A stretch of 9,354 nucleotides of DNA, taken from NCBI GenBank assembly GCA_900555165.1, contig USKE01000066.1:1-9354 (forward strand), given 5' to 3'. Positions within the stretch are counted from its first letter, which is position 1; each line of letters opens with the position of its first letter. Positions 1 to 6,455 of the stretch are shown piece by piece. Origin of the DNA: an uncultured Porphyromonadaceae bacterium. GTDB taxonomy: Bacteria > Bacteroidota > Bacteroidia > Bacteroidales > Muribaculaceae. Made by a program: the position numbers and the translations under genes. The notes beneath the pieces were generated by a model. The model was not told the origin of the DNA, did no database searches, and saw only the letters and a program-made list of their open reading frames with translations.

Positions 1-1461
1 TTATTCGGTACGGGGGGGGCGGCCGGCCCCCAGCCGGTGCCGGCTGCCGGAACGATATATTCGCTTGAGCAGTGCCGCGCCCTGGCTCTCGAGAACAACA
101 AGGATCTCATGGCCAAGCGCCAGTCGCTGAAACAGGCTGAATATCAGAAGAAGGAAGCCTTTGCCGCATATCTGCCCGCGTTCGATTTCACGGGCGGTTA
201 TTTCTATAACCAGAAAGAGGTGTCGGTAATCGGCTCAGACCAGCATCTGCCGGTGCAGACCTTCAATCTCGAGACACAGAAATACGAGTTTTCGGTGGTG
301 AAGAACCCGATGACCGGAGAGCCTGTGAAACTCCCCGACGGCTCGTATATCCCCCAGCAGACCGCCCTGCTGCCGAAAGAGGCACTTACCTACGACATAC
401 ACAATGTGTTTTTCGGGGCCGTGACCCTGACACAGCCCATCTTCATGGGAGGCAAGATCGTGGCCATGAACAAGCTGGCCGGCCTGAACATGCAGATAAA
501 CGAGCGCATGTTACACAACGAGGCGCAGAACGTGGTCTATGCCGTCGATGCTGCCTACTGGACGGTAATTTCTCTGCACGCCAAGCACGAACTTGCCAAA
601 AGCTATGTGAACCTCCTCGACTCGCTTGACCGCAACGTGGCGCGCATGGTCGACGCCGGCGTTGCGACACGCTCCGACAAACTCAGTGTCGATGTCAAGC
701 TCAACGAGGCGAACGTAGACCTGCTCAAGGTTGAGAACGGGCTTACCCTCTCGCGCATGGCGCTGGCACAGGTGTGCGGACTCCCGGTGAACTCGCAGAT
801 GCGTGTAGAGCATGAGGATGCACCCGCCACAGCGCCCATGACCGCCGGCGAACTACACCCCGACATGGAGGCTGTCTACGCCGACCGTCCCGACCTGCAG
901 GCGCTGAAACTCGGCATCGAGGCCCGCGACCAGCAGGCCAACGTTGCCCGCGCATCGATGATGCCCAATGTGGTGCTCACCGGCATGTATTCGTTCTCGA
1001 ACCCCAACATGTTCAGCGGATTCAGCAAGCGGTTCGACGGCGCGTTCTCCGTGGGTGTGCTCGTCAGGATTCCCCTCTGGCACTGGGGTGGCAATTATAA
1101 CAAGTACCGCGCCGCCAAAACCGAGTCGACCGTCATGAAACTTCAGTATGAGGATGCCCGCGAGATGATTGACCTGCAGGTAAGCCAGGCCTCGTTCAAG
1201 GCCCAGGAGGCCCGAAAGACCCTCGACATGACCCGGTCTAACATGGCCAAGGCCGACGAGAACCTGCGCACGGCACAGCTCGGGTTCAAGGAGGGTGTCA
1301 TCACCACCGATGACGTCATGGCCGCACAGACCGCATGGCTCAAGGCCAACTCAGAGCGCATCGACGCTGCCATCGAGGTGCGTCTGTGCGACGTCTACCT
1401 CAGCAAAGTGCTCGGCACGCTTCCTGCCGGCGAGTACAACGCCGTCCCCGCAGCCAGATAA
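1..1461 (+). CDS. TolC-family outer membrane efflux protein, 5' end outside the window
   Basis: This is the outer-membrane channel of a tripartite export pump; it would form the barrel and periplasmic tunnel that docks to the fusion protein encoded next. The frame is open from base 1, and the first residues (LFGTGGAAGPQPVPAAG) look like the end of a signal peptide, so the true start lies upstream. GTG at 37 is the first start codon inside the window but would remove the signal peptide. The mature N-terminus (YSLEQCRALALENNKDL) is the usual first helix of the outer-membrane efflux protein family. Long amphipathic, Ala/Gln-rich helices follow, and the C-terminal part has the family pattern QLGFKEGVITTDDVMAAQTA ending in KVLGTLPAG. 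About 486 residues are present, near full family length. It is the first visible gene of a same-strand cassette, 38 bases ahead of the HlyD-type gene. The substrate cannot be told from sequence. Confidence 0.9.
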   Translation, partial: LFGTGGAAGPQPVPAAGTIYSLEQCRALALENNKDLMAKRQSLKQAEYQKKEAFAAYLPAFDFTGGYFYNQKEVSVIGSDQHLPVQTFNLETQKYEFSVVKNPMTGEPVKLPDGSYIPQQTALLPKEALTYDIHNVFFGAVTLTQPIFMGGKIVAMNKLAGLNMQINERMLHNEAQNVVYAVDAAYWTVISLHAKHELAKSYVNLLDSLDRNVARMVDAGVATRSDKLSVDVKLNEANVDLLKVENGLTLSRMALAQVCGLPVNSQMRVEHEDAPATAPMTAGELHPDMEAVYADRPDLQALKLGIEARDQQANVARASMMPNVVLTGMYSFSNPNMFSGFSKRFDGAFSVGVLVRIPLWHWGGNYNKYRAAKTESTVMKLQYEDAREMIDLQVSQASFKAQEARKTLDMTRSNMAKADENLRTAQLGFKEGVITTDDVMAAQTAWLKANSERIDAAIEVRLCDVYLSKVLGTLPAGEYNAVPAAR

Positions 1462-1499
1462 TTTCATGAAACCAACAAGACAGTAAAACCAAGTTTGCT

Positions 1500-2516
1500 A
1501 TGTCACAACAAGATATTCCCCAGCTCACCCAGGAGCAGAAAAAAGAGAACAAAGTAATGCTGGGCGCCTTAGGGCTCATCATCATCGCCGTGGCCGTGTT
1601 GGCCATCATCGGTTTCCTGTTCATAAACCGCCCTGCCGAGATTCTGCAGGGGCAGGCCGAGGCCACCGCCGTGCGTGTCTCGGGCAAGCTCCCCGGCCGC
1701 ATTGTCGACTTCTATGTGCGCGAGGGCGACACGGTGCACAAGGGCGACACGCTGGTGCACATCCATTCGTCGCTGGCCGAGGCCAAGCTTGAGCAGGCCG
1801 TGGGCATGGAAGATGCCGCAAAGGCCCTTGACCGCAAGGTCGACGCCGGCACACGCTCGCAGATCATACAGTCGGCCTACGAGATGTGGCAGCAGGCCAA
1901 GGCCGCTGTCGGCATAACCAAAAAGACCTATGACCGTCTGGAGAAACTCTACTCCGAGGGTGTGATGTCAGAGCAGAAACGCGACGAGGCAAAGGCCGCC
2001 TATGATGCCGCCGTGGCCGCCGAGAAAGCCGCCGAAAGCCAGTACAGCCTTGCGAAGGCAGGTGCCCAGAAAGAAGACAAGGCCCAGGCCGCCGCCATGG
2101 TCAACGTGGCACGTGGCGGTGTCTCTGAGGTACAGGCCCTGCTTGAAGACCAGTATCTCACCGCTCCGTGCGACGGCCAGATTGACGTCATCTTCCCCCA
2201 TGAGGGCGAGCTGGTGGCATTGGGCGCCCCCATTATGAACGTGCTCAAGCTGCAGGACAAGTACATCACCTTCAACGTGCGCGAGGATTACCTCAAGGAC
2301 TTCACTATGGGCAAGGAGGTGACCGTAGAGGTTCCGGCCCTCGACATGAAGAAGGTGAAGGCAAAGATATATTATGTGCGCGACCTGGGCGACTATGCCA
2401 CCTGGCAGGCCACCAAGTCGACCGGCGACTGGGACTCGAAGACCTTCGAGGTCAAGATGCGCCCCCTTGAGGATGTGCCCGACCTGCGCCCCGGCATGAC
2501 AGCCATCATCCGCTGA
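1500..2516 (+). CDS. HlyD-family membrane-fusion (periplasmic adaptor) protein
   Basis: The 338-residue protein would be anchored in the inner membrane and bridge the permeases to the TolC-like channel. A short cytoplasmic N-terminus precedes one membrane segment (about residues 20-42). A biotinyl/lipoyl-like half-domain follows (about 55-90, with VSGKLPGRIVDFYVREGDTV), then an Ala/Lys/Glu-rich coiled-coil hairpin (about 91-215). The second lipoyl half is near TAPCDGQIDVIFPHEGELV (221-239), and a beta-barrel domain ends at LRPGMTAIIR. The hairpin carries R146-x3-L150-x6-S157, which matches the RLS motif used by adaptors to contact TolC tips. It resembles the YbhG/YhiI type that works with ABC-2 permeases. 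ATG at 1500 is preceded by an A-rich leader without Shine-Dalgarno, as is normal for Bacteroidales. The gene lies 38 bases after the channel gene and 66 bases before the first permease, so one transcript is likely. Confidence 0.93.
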   Translation: MSQQDIPQLTQEQKKENKVMLGALGLIIIAVAVLAIIGFLFINRPAEILQGQAEATAVRVSGKLPGRIVDFYVREGDTVHKGDTLVHIHSSLAEAKLEQAVGMEDAAKALDRKVDAGTRSQIIQSAYEMWQQAKAAVGITKKTYDRLEKLYSEGVMSEQKRDEAKAAYDAAVAAEKAAESQYSLAKAGAQKEDKAQAAAMVNVARGGVSEVQALLEDQYLTAPCDGQIDVIFPHEGELVALGAPIMNVLKLQDKYITFNVREDYLKDFTMGKEVTVEVPALDMKKVKAKIYYVRDLGDYATWQATKSTGDWDSKTFEVKMRPLEDVPDLRPGMTAIIR

Positions 2517-2529
2517 CCCCCCTAATCCA

Positions 2530-2556
2530 CATAAGTTACATAAGTCACATAAGTCA
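2530..2556 (+). repeat. Three tandem copies of a 9-bp unit (CATAAGTYA)
   Basis: CATAAGTTA (2530-2538) is followed by two copies of CATAAGTCA (2539-2556) and a partial fourth unit, CAT (2557-2559). The array fills much of the 66-base gap between the fusion-protein gene and the first permease gene. It ends 26 bases before the permease ATG, so changes in copy number would change leader length but not reading frame. No promoter or terminator is apparent inside it. Confidence 0.85.
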
Positions 2557-2582
2557 CATCCTTCATCCCTCCTTTTCGCCAC

Positions 2583-3762
2583 ATGCGTAATTTCATTGAA
2601 ATAATGCGCCGCGAGATCGGTATTCTCGCTTCCCGCCCGATATATCTGGCGGGCATGATACTCGTGCCCGTGGCGATGACGTTCTTCTTCATCTGCATGC
2701 TGTCGCCGGGGCTGCCGCTCAAGCTCCCCGCCGCCATGGTCGACCTCGACGGTTCGCAGCTGTCGCGTCAGCTCACCCGCAACCTCAACTCCACAGAGCT
2801 TGTCGACATCGCCTGCCGGGCCAACTCGTTCAACGAGGCCATCGCCCAGGTGCAGTCGGGCAAGACCATGGGTTTCTTCGTCGTGCCACGCGATTTCGAG
2901 CGCAAGGCCATCGCCGGCGAGGCGCCGACACTCACGTTCTATTCCAACCTGTCATATTACGTGCCCGGCACACTCGCATTCAAGGGATTCAAGACCATGG
3001 CCGTGACCACTTCCGGCAAGCTTGTAAGCATCGAGCTTATGGAAGGCGATGTCGGAAAAGGGGTTGCCCCAGGGTGTGGCCGCCACACTTCTGCAGCCCA
3101 TGACCATCAACAACAACGCCATGCACAACCCCTGGATGAGTTATGCCTATTATCTCACCCCGTCGTTCCTGATCGGCACACTCGGCCTGATGATAATGCT
3201 CATGACGGTATTCTCCATCATGCAGGAACTCAAGCGCGGCACATCGCCTCTGTGGCTTGCCCGGGCCGGAAACCGGGTAAGCTCGATCCCGCCCCGCGCG
3301 GCCACGCCCCTGCCGCAGACGGTGATATTCTTTATCGTGGGGCTGTTCATGCACTCGATGATGTTCCACTGGAACCATTACCCGCTCAACGGCGGCGAGT
3401 GGAACATGATACTCGGCCTGCTGCTGTTTGTCATCGCCTCGCAGAGTTTCGGCGTGCTTGTGTGCGCCGTGATGCCCAACCCCCGTTTCGCGTTGTCGAT
3501 AGTGTGTCTGGTCAGCATCCTCACGTTCTCTATTGCCGCATTCTCATATCCGGTGCAGTCGATGTACGGCGCCATCGCCATATTCGCCTCGATTCTGCCG
3601 GTGCGCTGGTATTTCCTGATTTACGTGGATCAGGCGCTGAACGGCATCCCCCTGTTTTTCTCGCGGTATTATTTTGTGGCGCTGCTGGTGTTCCCCATCG
3701 TGGCCACACTGTTCGCGCCGCTGATGCGCCGCTGGATGAAACATCCTGTCTACGTTCCCTAA
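2583..3762 (+). pseudogene. ABC-2 type permease, first of two paralogs, split by a +1 frameshift
   Basis: This is an inner-membrane permease subunit of the efflux cassette, readable in two pieces. From ATG 2583 the first 154 codons give a membrane segment (about residues 20-40) and an outside domain with AAMVDLDGSQLSRQLTRNL, a pattern that the next gene repeats. Around 3045-3063 this frame stops making sense and runs on as His/Arg/Pro-rich sequence to a stop at 3800. The coherent protein continues one base on, as the frame with an internal ATG at 3049. It encodes about five membrane segments and ends at 3762. Deleting one G at 3045/3046 gives ELMEAMSEKGLPQG and a 392-residue protein, the length of its neighbour. 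An extra G in the run 3060-3063 is an equally simple repair. The cause may be a sequencing error or a real mutation. If real, the pump would have lost a normal first permease unless both halves assemble. Confidence 0.88.
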
Positions 3763-3775
3763 TCATAACGAAACT

Positions 3776-4954
3776 ATGCGAGGTCTTCTCATTGACATAA
3801 AAGAGTGGTTCGTGGAGATGGCGAGAGTGTTCCGCCATCAGTTCGACATGGTGTGCCATGACGCCGGCGTGCTCATATTCTTTCTGTTCCTGCCGCTGGT
3901 CTACCCGGTCATATACTCACTTATATATAATCCCGAGGTAACACGCAAGCTCCCGGTGGTGGTGGTCGACCATGACCGCACTTCGATGTCGCGCGAGTTC
4001 ACGCGCCATCTCGACGCCTGCCCCGGCGCCAATGTCGTGGGATATGCCGCCGACATCAACGAGGCGCGCCGCCTCATGAACGAGAAGGAGTGTTTCGCCA
4101 TACTTGAGATTCCCGACAACTACATGCAGTCGGTGGGCCGCGGAGAGCAGGGGCAGATAAACATGTACTACGAGATGAGCCTTCTGTTACGCTACCGCAC
4201 TCTGCTGTCGGCCATGACCGAACTCCAGCTGGCCACAGGCGCGCAGTTGCGCACAAAATTCACGTCGGCGATCGGCATGACGCAGGACGCACCATCGAAC
4301 GTAGGTGTCCGTAACTATTTCCTGGGCGACACGCAGCAGGGGTTCGCATCGTTCATCCTCCCGGGCATAGTGGTGCTTATTCTGCAGCAGTCGATGCTGC
4401 TGGGTATCTGTATGCTCGACGGCGGCTCAAACGAGCGGCGCCGTCGAAACAACGGCTATGACCCCATGCAGATCCAGGCATCGCCCTCGGCGGCCTGTAT
4501 AGGGAAGGCACTGTGCTATACGGCCATCTTTTTCCCGCTGACGATATTCATCCTGCATTTCATACCGGTGATGTTCAGTTTCCCCCACATAGGCGCGTTC
4601 CGAGATTATTTCCTGCTCATACTGCCTATGCTGCTGGCCACGGCCTTCCTGGGGCAGTCGATGCAGTTCATGCTCAGCGAGCGTGAGAGCGCGTTCGTGG
4701 TTGTGGTGTTCACTTCGGTGGCGTTCCTGTTCCTGTCGGGGCTGACCTGGCCGCGCTACGCCATGAACGATTTCTTCCGGTGGATGGGCAACCTCGTGCC
4801 CGCCACATGGGGCCTTGAGGGTTTCGTGCGCATAAACTCCAACGGCGGCACGCTTGCCCAGCAGTCGACCTGCTATTTCTGGCTGTGGGGCCTCACGCTG
4901 TTCTTTTTCGCCACGGCATGGCTGTCGACACGCCGCCGTGTCTCGCGCCCGTGA
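3776..4954 (+). CDS. ABC-2 type permease, second paralog
   Basis: The 392-residue integral inner-membrane protein has the ABC-2 exporter layout (ABC2_membrane_3-like). One N-terminal membrane segment (about 30-51) is followed by a large outside domain (about 55-185, with VVVVDHDRTSMSREFTRHLD). A C-terminal block of about five segments follows (near 190-215, 245-268, 277-300, 304-326 and 367-385). The outside motif and layout match the preceding permease, so the two probably form a heterodimer like the YbhS/YbhR pair. ATG 3776 lies 13 bases after the previous stop, which suggests co-translation. The cytoplasmic stretch SNERRRRNNGYDP (218-230) is a basic loop of the kind that meets an ATPase, but no ATPase gene is present here. 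The C-terminus is short and basic (STRRRVSRP). A T6 run at 4964-4969 follows the stop, but there is no convincing stem directly before it. Confidence 0.92.
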   Translation: MRGLLIDIKEWFVEMARVFRHQFDMVCHDAGVLIFFLFLPLVYPVIYSLIYNPEVTRKLPVVVVDHDRTSMSREFTRHLDACPGANVVGYAADINEARRLMNEKECFAILEIPDNYMQSVGRGEQGQINMYYEMSLLLRYRTLLSAMTELQLATGAQLRTKFTSAIGMTQDAPSNVGVRNYFLGDTQQGFASFILPGIVVLILQQSMLLGICMLDGGSNERRRRNNGYDPMQIQASPSAACIGKALCYTAIFFPLTIFILHFIPVMFSFPHIGAFRDYFLLILPMLLATAFLGQSMQFMLSERESAFVVVVFTSVAFLFLSGLTWPRYAMNDFFRWMGNLVPATWGLEGFVRINSNGGTLAQQSTCYFWLWGLTLFFFATAWLSTRRRVSRP

Positions 4955-5067
4955 GGGGTTATGTTTTTTCAAAGCGGTGACACACCCGTTACAAACCGCG
5001 GAGGTTATGAATTTGTTGCCACAAACCGGATACAATGCTGTTACTTTTATCCGCCGTTGACTTTTTA

Positions 5068-5085
5068 TGATGTAATTTTACGTCA
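5068..5085. promoter_or_regulatory. 18-bp near-perfect dyad upstream of the receiver gene
   Basis: TGATGTAA-TT-TTACGTCA is an inverted repeat of two 8-bp arms with one mismatch around a 2-base centre. It lies in the 140-base gap after the permease genes, 10 bases before the earliest possible start (5095) and 52 bases before the preferred start (5137). TAATTTTA (5073-5080) inside it is one base off the Bacteroidales -7 consensus TAnnTTTG, although no well-spaced -33 element is visible. Its shape suits a dimeric regulator's operator, but which regulator is unknown. Confidence 0.4.
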
Positions 5086-5097
5086 CAAAAATCAATG

Positions 5098-5128
5098 CCC
5101 CTCGGGCCTGACATGATACCCGCAGGGG
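5098..5128 (+). promoter_or_regulatory. GC-rich leader stem-loop before the receiver gene
   Basis: CCCCT (5098-5102) pairs with AGGGG (5124-5128), and CGGG (5103-5106) pairs with CCCG (5119-5122). One bulged C (5123) and a 12-base loop complete the hairpin of nine pairs. It ends 8 bases before ATG 5137. AGGGG is the only Shine-Dalgarno-like sequence near that start and is buried in the stem, so the hairpin could limit translation. No T-run follows, so it is not a terminator. If translation instead starts at 5095, the same bases are coding. Confidence 0.45.
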
Positions 5129-5136
5129 TGCGAATT

Positions 5137-5541
5137 ATGACAAAAAACCTTCGCGAAAGCGTGATATTACCAGATCAAGGCAAAATCCTTGTGGTCGACT
5201 CTGACCATGAGATGACTGAGCTTATGCGCGTCAACTTCCGCCGCGAGGGGTTTGAGATTGTCGGGTGCGACAATGCCGACGACCTTTATTCGCTCGATCT
5301 CGGCGACTATCGCATTATGGTCATAGACCTCGGCATAAACGACGGCGACGGCCTCAACATCATCGAGCAGGTGAAGCAGACCGAATCGGTGGCATCGCTG
5401 CCTATCATCGCCACGTCGGTGAACCTGTCGCCCACCCAGATCATCAACGCGCTCAATGCCGGTGCCGACGACTATCTGCTCAAACCCTATTCGTTGCGCG
5501 AACTGATGGCGCGCATCCGTTCGGTCCTCCGCCGGCTCTGA
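5137..5541 (+). CDS. Stand-alone response-regulator receiver domain protein
   Basis: The 134-residue protein is essentially one CheY-like receiver domain, which takes a phosphoryl group from a histidine kinase. The acidic pocket (D21, D23), phospho-acceptor D64 in MVIDLGINDGDG, switch residue S94, Y113 and K116 in DDYLLKPYS are all present, so it should be active. The end (LRELMARIRSVLRRL) is like the last receiver helix of OmpR-type regulators, yet the protein stops there. No winged-helix output follows in any frame, and no kinase is nearby. In-frame starts at 5095 and 5113 would add 14 or 8 residues that do not belong to the fold. ATG 5137 is preferred because the earlier start would lie in the hairpin leader, but 5095 has an A-rich upstream context and cannot be excluded. 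A weak GCCGG/CCGGC stem (5531-5546) spans the stop codon. Confidence 0.88.
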   Translation: MTKNLRESVILPDQGKILVVDSDHEMTELMRVNFRREGFEIVGCDNADDLYSLDLGDYRIMVIDLGINDGDGLNIIEQVKQTESVASLPIIATSVNLSPTQIINALNAGADDYLLKPYSLRELMARIRSVLRRL

Positions 5542-5574
5542 CCGGCATCTCTCCCCTCGGCCATGCGCTCCCGC

Positions 5575-5583
5575 TAACTTTTG
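5575..5583 (+). promoter_or_regulatory. Possible -7 promoter element for the channel gene
   Basis: TAACTTTTG is close to the Bacteroidales -7 consensus TAnnTTTG, with one extra T. It lies 36 bases before the preferred channel start in a 78-base gap. No TTG/TTTG -33 element is seen at the expected distance, so the call is tentative. Read-through from the receiver gene is the alternative. Confidence 0.3.
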
Positions 5584-5619
5584 TGCCCTGTGGTTTGTTT
5601 TACTGTAAACTGCCGAGGG

Positions 5620-6414
5620 ATGAAAATTTCAATTGACAGACCGCGTGCACGACGGCTCGCGCTTGATGCACTCCATGCCCTGGTGCTGGTGCTCTCCGTA
5701 CTGCTGATTCTCGTGATTTCGGTCGATACATTCAAGTCCGTACCCTTTCTCGAGAGTCCGCTTTACATGCGGTTTCAGCTTGTGGTGTGCCTGGTGTTCA
5801 TAGCCGACTTCTTCATTGAGCTGGGACTCACCCCGGCAGGCAGCCGCGCCTCGTTCTGGCGCCGCCGCTGGCTGTTTCTGCTGCTGTCGGTGCCGTATCT
5901 CAATATCATAGGACAGTACAACATCCCGATGTCGCCCGACGTGCTCTATTTCATCCGGTTCGTGCCGCTGGCACGGGGTGTCCTGGCTCTGGTCATAGTG
6001 CTCGAGTATATCGTGGCAAACCGCATAACTGGAATGTTCTTCAGCTATCTGTCTATTCTCGTTCTCACGATATATTTTGCCGCGCTGATATTCTATGAGC
6101 GCGAACAGCCCGTCAATCCCGGCGTGACCAGCTTCTTCGATGCCTTGTGGTGGTGTCTGATGCAGGCCACCACAATGGGGAGCACGCTGATGCCCGTGAC
6201 GGTGTCGGGAAAGATTCTGTCGTTCGTAGTCTCGTTCATGGGGCTGATCATGTTCCCGCTCTTCACCGTCTACCTTACGAGTCTGATTATAAAGCACAGG
6301 TCTTCGTTAAATATTATTAAAAAGCTTACTTCAAGTGTTAAATCAAACGATTCTGTGGACGATGCAGAGCATGACAACGCCAAAACAGTTGCATCCGCGC
6401 CGAAAAATCACTAA
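5620..6414 (+). CDS. Small voltage-gated-like ion channel protein with a variant selectivity filter
   Basis: The 264-residue membrane protein has the six-segment ion-channel layout. Segments lie near residues 15-36, 50-70, 82-98, 108-131 and 137-159, then comes a pore helix (about 171-183), a filter and a last segment (about 198-224). A charged, polar cytoplasmic tail follows (225-264). The pore reads ALWWCLMQATTMGSTLMPVT, which aligns with the potassium-channel TTVGYGD-x-x-PVT pattern. The GYGD core is replaced by G187-S188-T189, so potassium selectivity cannot be assumed. The fourth segment has only two arginines (R113, R119), so voltage sensing is probably weak or absent. ATG 5620 is chosen over TTG 5581 because the extra 13 residues (MCPVVCFTVNCRG) are unlike a start and overlap the possible promoter. 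The TAA stop overlaps the rimP promoter. A role in ion balance is inferred only. Confidence 0.82.
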   Translation: MKISIDRPRARRLALDALHALVLVLSVLLILVISVDTFKSVPFLESPLYMRFQLVVCLVFIADFFIELGLTPAGSRASFWRRRWLFLLLSVPYLNIIGQYNIPMSPDVLYFIRFVPLARGVLALVIVLEYIVANRITGMFFSYLSILVLTIYFAALIFYEREQPVNPGVTSFFDALWWCLMQATTMGSTLMPVTVSGKILSFVVSFMGLIMFPLFTVYLTSLIIKHRSSLNIIKKLTSSVKSNDSVDDAEHDNAKTVASAPKNH

Positions 6415-6419
6415 TTTTG
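6389..6419 (+). promoter_or_regulatory. Bacteroidales-type primary sigma promoter for rimP-nusA-infB
   Basis: TTG (6389-6391), then 20 bases, then TAATTTTG (6412-6419) fits the known Bacteroides promoter form (TTTG about 19-21 bases before TAnnTTTG). A C follows the -7 box, as is common. Transcription would start near 6426, leaving a leader of about 90 bases before rimP. The -7 box includes the TAA stop codon of the channel gene, so the two units are packed end to start. Confidence 0.65.
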
Positions 6420-6431
6420 CACTCAGTTATC

Positions 6432-6455
6432 GGAGGAAGCTACGCGGCTTCCTCC
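6432..6455 (+). promoter_or_regulatory. Perfect 9-bp stem-loop in the rimP leader
   Basis: GGAGGAAGC (6432-6440), loop TACGCG, and GCTTCCTCC (6447-6455) form a perfect nine-pair hairpin, followed by AATTCTTT. It begins only a few bases after the predicted transcription start. It could be a 5'-end stabiliser, an attenuator of the nusA operon, or a terminator for transcripts arriving from the channel gene; the downstream T-run is short. A second, weaker stem (GAGGG 6466-6470 with CCCTC 6485-6489) follows before the rimP start. Confidence 0.55.

Noticed and set aside
1968..2582. Long open frame on the - strand opposite the adaptor gene (204 codons)
   Set aside because: It lies opposite a well-supported HlyD-family gene, has low-complexity Gly/His/Leu-rich sequence and no recognisable domain. 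Long antisense frames are expected in GC-rich DNA.
3042..3070. Programmed ribosomal frameshifting in the first permease
   Set aside because: There is no stop codon at the shift point, no prfB-like or heptameric slippery site of the right direction, and no obvious downstream stem. Mutation or sequencing error is simpler.
3265..3310. Odd Pro/Arg-rich stretch (SIPPRAATPLPQT) in the C-terminal half of the first permease, considered as a second pair of compensating frameshifts
   Set aside because: The frame is open on both sides, membrane segments continue correctly, and the repaired protein already matches its paralog in length.
3063..3800. Continuation of the first permease frame after the frameshift, up to the stop at 3800
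   Set aside because: The residues become His/Arg/Pro-rich with no membrane segments, while the +1 frame encodes clear permease helices. It is an out-of-frame tail.
4927..4969. Terminator after the second permease (GACACG/CGTGTC stem and T6 run)
   Set aside because: The stem at 4927-4942 is inside the coding region and 21 bases before the T-run at 4964-4969, too far for an intrinsic terminator.
5057..5085. E. coli-type promoter starting at TTGACT (5057)
   Set aside because: No -10-like hexamer lies 16-18 bases downstream; TATGAT is only 3 bases away. The dyad is better supported.
5265..5636. Overlapping + strand open frame across the receiver gene and channel leader
   Set aside because: It gives an Arg/His-rich product without a fold, in the wrong frame over a clear receiver domain.
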